From contig JANTFJ010000157.1 in NCBI GenBank assembly GCA_024763495.1, positions 1-6,384 of the forward strand: a DNA stretch of 6,384 nucleotides. The letters are read 5' to 3'. The DNA comes from Desulfobulbaceae bacterium. Its GTDB lineage: Bacteria; Desulfobacterota; Desulfobulbia; Desulfobulbales; SURF-16. A program made the position numbers and the translations under genes. The notes below the pieces were generated by a model. That model ran no database searches. It had not been told where the DNA came from and saw nothing but the letters and a program-made list of their open reading frames with translations. How positions within the stretch are numbered: the stretch's first letter is position 1; every line of letters starts with the position of its first letter. Of the stretch, positions 4,018-6,384 are shown in pieces.

Positions 4018-5996
4018 TGCAGTTCCTTTTTTTTGAGCATTTTTATTTTATCTCGCAGTACCGCTGCCTCCTCAAAGGCCAGTTCTTTTGCCGCAGTGAG
4101 CATATCAGCCCGGCATTTTTTAATTTCTTTCCGTAATTCCGTCAGGGAGTTATACTCTACCTGCTTCTCGGCAGCCATGGGCAGGGAGTTGTCAGCCATA
4201 TTATACATGGTATCCATGCTCTCCTTTATTGTGCTTTTTATTGTTCGGGGAGTAATATTGTGCTGATGGTTATAAGCCTCCTGCAGTTTTCTGCGTCTGA
4301 CTGTCTCCTCAATAGTCAGTTTCATGGAATTGGTAATCTTGTCGGCATACATGATAACCGTGCCCTGGGAGTTTCTGGCGGCCCGTCCGCAGGTCTGGGT
4401 CAGTGATCGATGGCTGCGCAAAAAACCTTCTTTATCGGCATCAAGTATTGCTACTAGAGAAACTTCCGGAATATCAAGACCTTCACGGAGCAGGTTGATA
4501 CCGATCAAGACGTTAAATTTTTCCTGGCGGAGATCCTTTATAAGTTCCATCCGTTCCAGGGTTTTAATGTCAGAATGGAGATAGCGCACCCGCACCCCGA
4601 GTTTTTCATAATAATCAGTTAAATCCTCGGACATCCGTTTGGTGAGAGTTGTAACCAGGACGGCTTCATTTTGCGCTTCCCTCAGTCTGATTTCTTCAAG
4701 CAGGTTGTCGACCTGATTTTGAGCCGGCCTCACTATTATCAAGGGGTCAAGCAGGCCGGTGGGCCGGATAATCTGTTCAACTACCACACCTTTTGTCCGT
4801 TCAAGCTCATAGGGGCCGGGCGTAGCCGAGACATATACTACCTGATTTATCCGTGCGCTGAATTCCTCGAAACGCAGGGGGCGGTTGTCCAGGGCTGACG
4901 GCAGGCGGAAACCGAAATCTACCAGGGTCTTTTTCCGGGAGCGGTCACCCCGGTACATGCCGCCGATCTGGGGTACTGAGATATGACTTTCATCAATAAA
5001 AAGCAGAAAATCATCAGGGAAATAGTCAAGCAGGCTAGGGGGCGGCTGCCCTTCTTGCCGGCCGGTAAGATGACGGCTGTAATTTTCAATACCATTACAG
5101 TAACCAAGTTCATTGATCATTTCCAGATCAAACATGGTTCGTTGATCCAGGCGCTGGGCCTCAAGGAGTTGATGATTTTTTTCAAACCATGCCAGTCGTT
5201 CACTAAGTTCTGCCTTGATGGTGATCATGGCCCGGTTCAATACCTCTTTTGAAGTGACAAAATGGCTGGAAGGATAGATGATAATTTCAGCCATTTTGCT
5301 TAATATCACGCCGCGCAGGGGGTCGACCATGGAAATGGCCTCAATGGTGTCACCGAAAAATTCCACCCGAACGGCAATATCTTCCTCATAGGCCGGGAAT
5401 ATTTCCAGGACATCGCCCCGCACCCGAAAACTGCCCCGATGGAATGAAAAGTCGTTTCGTTCATAAAGCATATAAACCAGGCGGCGCTTGATTTCCTCGA
5501 AGGAAAAATCTTCATCTACCTTGAGGTGAAGATGCATATTTTTGTATTCATCGGGTGATCCCAGGCCGTAGATGCAGGAGACACTGGCAACGATTAACAC
5601 GTCACGGCGGGTGAGCAGGGAGCGGGTAGCAGAGTGACGCATCTTGTCAATAGCATCATTAATGGCCGAATCTTTTTCAATATAAGTATCGGACTGGGGA
5701 ATATAAGCCTCTGGTTGATAGTAGTCATAATAACTGACAAAATATTCAACCGCGTTATCCGGGAACAGTTCCTTGAATTCTGCAAAAAGTTGGGCTGCCA
5801 GGGTTTTATTGGGAGCCATTACCAGGGTAGGGCGGTCAGTCCTGGCAATAACCTGGGCCATGGTAAAAGTCTTGCCTGAACCGGTGACACCCAGGAGAAT
5901 CTGATCCTTGACATCTGAACGGATGTTTCGGCTCAGTTCGGCAATGGCCCGGGGTTGATCTCCGGCTGGTGTAAAATTGGTGTGAATCTTAAACAT
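4008..5996 (-). CDS. uvrB: UvrB, excinuclease ABC subunit B
   Basis: This is a complete 662-residue UvrB, the damage-verifying helicase-like subunit of nucleotide excision repair. It is loaded by UvrA and then recruits UvrC. Visible features are the N-terminal GDQPRAI, Walker A GVTGSGKT (36-43), the damage-probing beta-hairpin with YFVSYYDYYQPEAY (85-98), Walker B-type DESH (335-338), SATP (390-393), the YLHSDI and INLLREGLDIPEVSL helicase blocks (472-477, 500-514), motif VI QTCGRAAR (534-541), and a C-terminal UVR domain (about 617-652) that contacts UvrC. Motif VI has Cys536 where Ile or a similar residue is usual. The ATG at 5996 is directly preceded by an in-frame stop and matches the family start, but no good Shine-Dalgarno sequence is present. 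No E. coli-type (CTGT-N8-ACAG) or Bacillus-type LexA site is evident upstream. The acyltransferase gene overlaps its 3' end. Confidence 0.98.
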   Translation of the reverse strand: MFKIHTNFTPAGDQPRAIAELSRNIRSDVKDQILLGVTGSGKTFTMAQVIARTDRPTLVMAPNKTLAAQLFAEFKELFPDNAVEYFVSYYDYYQPEAYIPQSDTYIEKDSAINDAIDKMRHSATRSLLTRRDVLIVASVSCIYGLGSPDEYKNMHLHLKVDEDFSFEEIKRRLVYMLYERNDFSFHRGSFRVRGDVLEIFPAYEEDIAVRVEFFGDTIEAISMVDPLRGVILSKMAEIIIYPSSHFVTSKEVLNRAMITIKAELSERLAWFEKNHQLLEAQRLDQRTMFDLEMINELGYCNGIENYSRHLTGRQEGQPPPSLLDYFPDDFLLFIDESHISVPQIGGMYRGDRSRKKTLVDFGFRLPSALDNRPLRFEEFSARINQVVYVSATPGPYELERTKGVVVEQIIRPTGLLDPLIIVRPAQNQVDNLLEEIRLREAQNEAVLVTTLTKRMSEDLTDYYEKLGVRVRYLHSDIKTLERMELIKDLRQEKFNVLIGINLLREGLDIPEVSLVAILDADKEGFLRSHRSLTQTCGRAARNSQGTVIMYADKITNSMKLTIEETVRRRKLQEAYNHQHNITPRTIKSTIKESMDTMYNMADNSLPMAAEKQVEYNSLTELRKEIKKCRADMLTAAKELAFEEAAVLRDKIKMLKKKELQWL

Positions 5997-6033
5997 TTAA
6001 AAATGTTCTGTAAGTTTAATAAGTTAATTTTTT

Positions 6034-6075
6034 GTAACTACTCACGGGGGTAGGCACCTAATATTCGCTAACCAC
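6034..6075 (+). mobile_element. IS66-type MITE left part, interrupted by another element
   Basis: Bases 6034-6074 match 2805-2845 at 40 of 41 positions, including the GTAACTACTCA terminus. The similarity stops exactly where a second inverted-repeat element begins at 6076. After that element, bases 6268-6280 (ATCATTTTGTATG) weakly resemble the continuation at 2845-2857. CAGTTAC (6291-6297) could be the right terminus, but the ends of that interval are poorly matched and no 8-bp duplication is seen. It lies 38 bases upstream of the uvrB start codon, pointing away from the gene. Confidence 0.75.
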
Positions 6076-6264
6076 CCAGGAGGCTGTCCGAGAATGCCCT
6101 TTCTGCGGAGTCTCGTACCTCGCTTACCTGCCCAACTCTGTGTTATTTGTCAAAAATAATGCTCGCAATATCAATTATATAGCTGTGCTTATTTTGCAAA
6201 ATGCCTCGGAGGCTGGCGCTTACCTGATTTGAGAAAAAATGTCTATTCTCGGACAGCCTCCTGG
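6076..6264. mobile_element. Second MITE family, 189 bp, 20-bp perfect inverted ends
   Basis: CCAGGAGGCTGTCCGAGAAT (6076-6095) is the exact reverse complement of 6245-6264. The interior is AT-rich, encodes no protein and shares no long similarity with the IS66-type copies, apart from GCTTACCTG occurring twice here (near 6122 and 6219) and once at 2637-2645. Ends resembling GAGGCTGTCC occur in several DDE transposon families and I cannot assign one. No clear direct repeat flanks it. It splits the IS66-type element at 6034 and is therefore the younger insertion. Confidence 0.75.
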
Positions 6265-6296
6265 TCAACATCATTTTGTATGATTTCATACAGTTA

Positions 6297-6380
6297 CCTG
6301 TAGGAGCCCAGCCCTCTGGGCGATAAAAAATGGAGCAAAGCTCATCACATGGATCGCCCAGAGGGCTGGGCTCCTACAGG
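6297..6380. repeat. REPIN-like pair of inverted REP sequences
   Basis: Bases 6297-6324 and 6353-6380 are perfect 28-bp inverted repeats separated by 28 bases. Each arm has a GTAG head (6300-6303; CTAC at 6374-6377) followed by a small palindrome GCCCAG-CCCT-CTGGGC, the layout of proteobacterial REP elements. REP pairs of this kind (REPINs) are thought to be spread by RAYT transposases of the IS200/IS605-like class, none of which is in this window. A single relative occurs at 2753-2780. The window ends four bases after the right arm. Confidence 0.75.
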
Positions 6381-6384
6381 AGCT

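Noticed and set aside
4983..5252. Plus-strand open frames of 60-96 codons inside uvrB and the acyltransferase gene
   Set aside because: They are shadows of two clearly conserved minus-strand proteins.
5997..6033. LexA-type SOS operator upstream of uvrB
   Set aside because: Neither CTGT-N8-ACAG nor GAAC-N4-GTTC is present in the 37 bases between the MITE and the start codon; a lineage-specific operator cannot be excluded.

Overview
This window looks like ordinary bacterial chromosome, probably from a Gram-negative, moderate-GC organism. A sulfate-reducer-like Desulfobacterota lineage is my best guess, but only a guess. The basis is a complete UvrB overlapping a DUF374-type acyltransferase, an FmdB-type zinc-ribbon protein, REP-like GTAG palindromes as seen in Proteobacteria, and repeat-filled intergenic regions. 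I see no phage, conjugative, defence or CRISPR system, and no rRNA or tRNA gene.

Layout. At 1-131 is non-coding sequence ending in a transposon-like terminus. At 159-677 (+) is a small protein with an N-terminal SEC-C zinc motif. At 989-1351 (+) is a VanZ-like membrane protein, and at 1578-1835 (+) a small two-helix membrane protein of unknown function. At 1916-2548 (-) is a polytopic membrane protein. At 3041-3256 (+) is an FmdB-family zinc ribbon protein. The minus-strand pair uvrB (4008-5996) and lysophospholipid acyltransferase (3343-4017) overlap by 10 bases and are probably co-transcribed. The last 388 bases are non-coding and hold three stacked repeat elements.

The distinctive content is the intergenic DNA. 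Almost every gap carries a copy of one family of short non-autonomous elements (53-199 bp) whose ends follow GTAA..N..TCA. Two copies (2581-2680 and 2805-3003) have inverted ends and are flanked by perfect 8-base direct repeats, so they transposed as units. GTAA ends with 8-bp target duplications are what the IS66 family makes, so these look like IS66-type MITEs. Copies vary by internal deletion and divergence. They often sit just upstream of start codons or just downstream of stop codons, so they probably form part of the leaders or 3' ends of neighbouring transcripts. At the right edge one copy is interrupted by an unrelated 189-bp MITE with perfect 20-bp inverted ends, followed by a REPIN-like pair of inverted 28-bp repeats. 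A solitary relative of that repeat lies near 2753-2780.

The genes do not form one pathway. They are nucleotide excision repair (uvrB), a membrane-lipid or lipid A acyltransferase, and several small metal-binding or membrane proteins without clear function.
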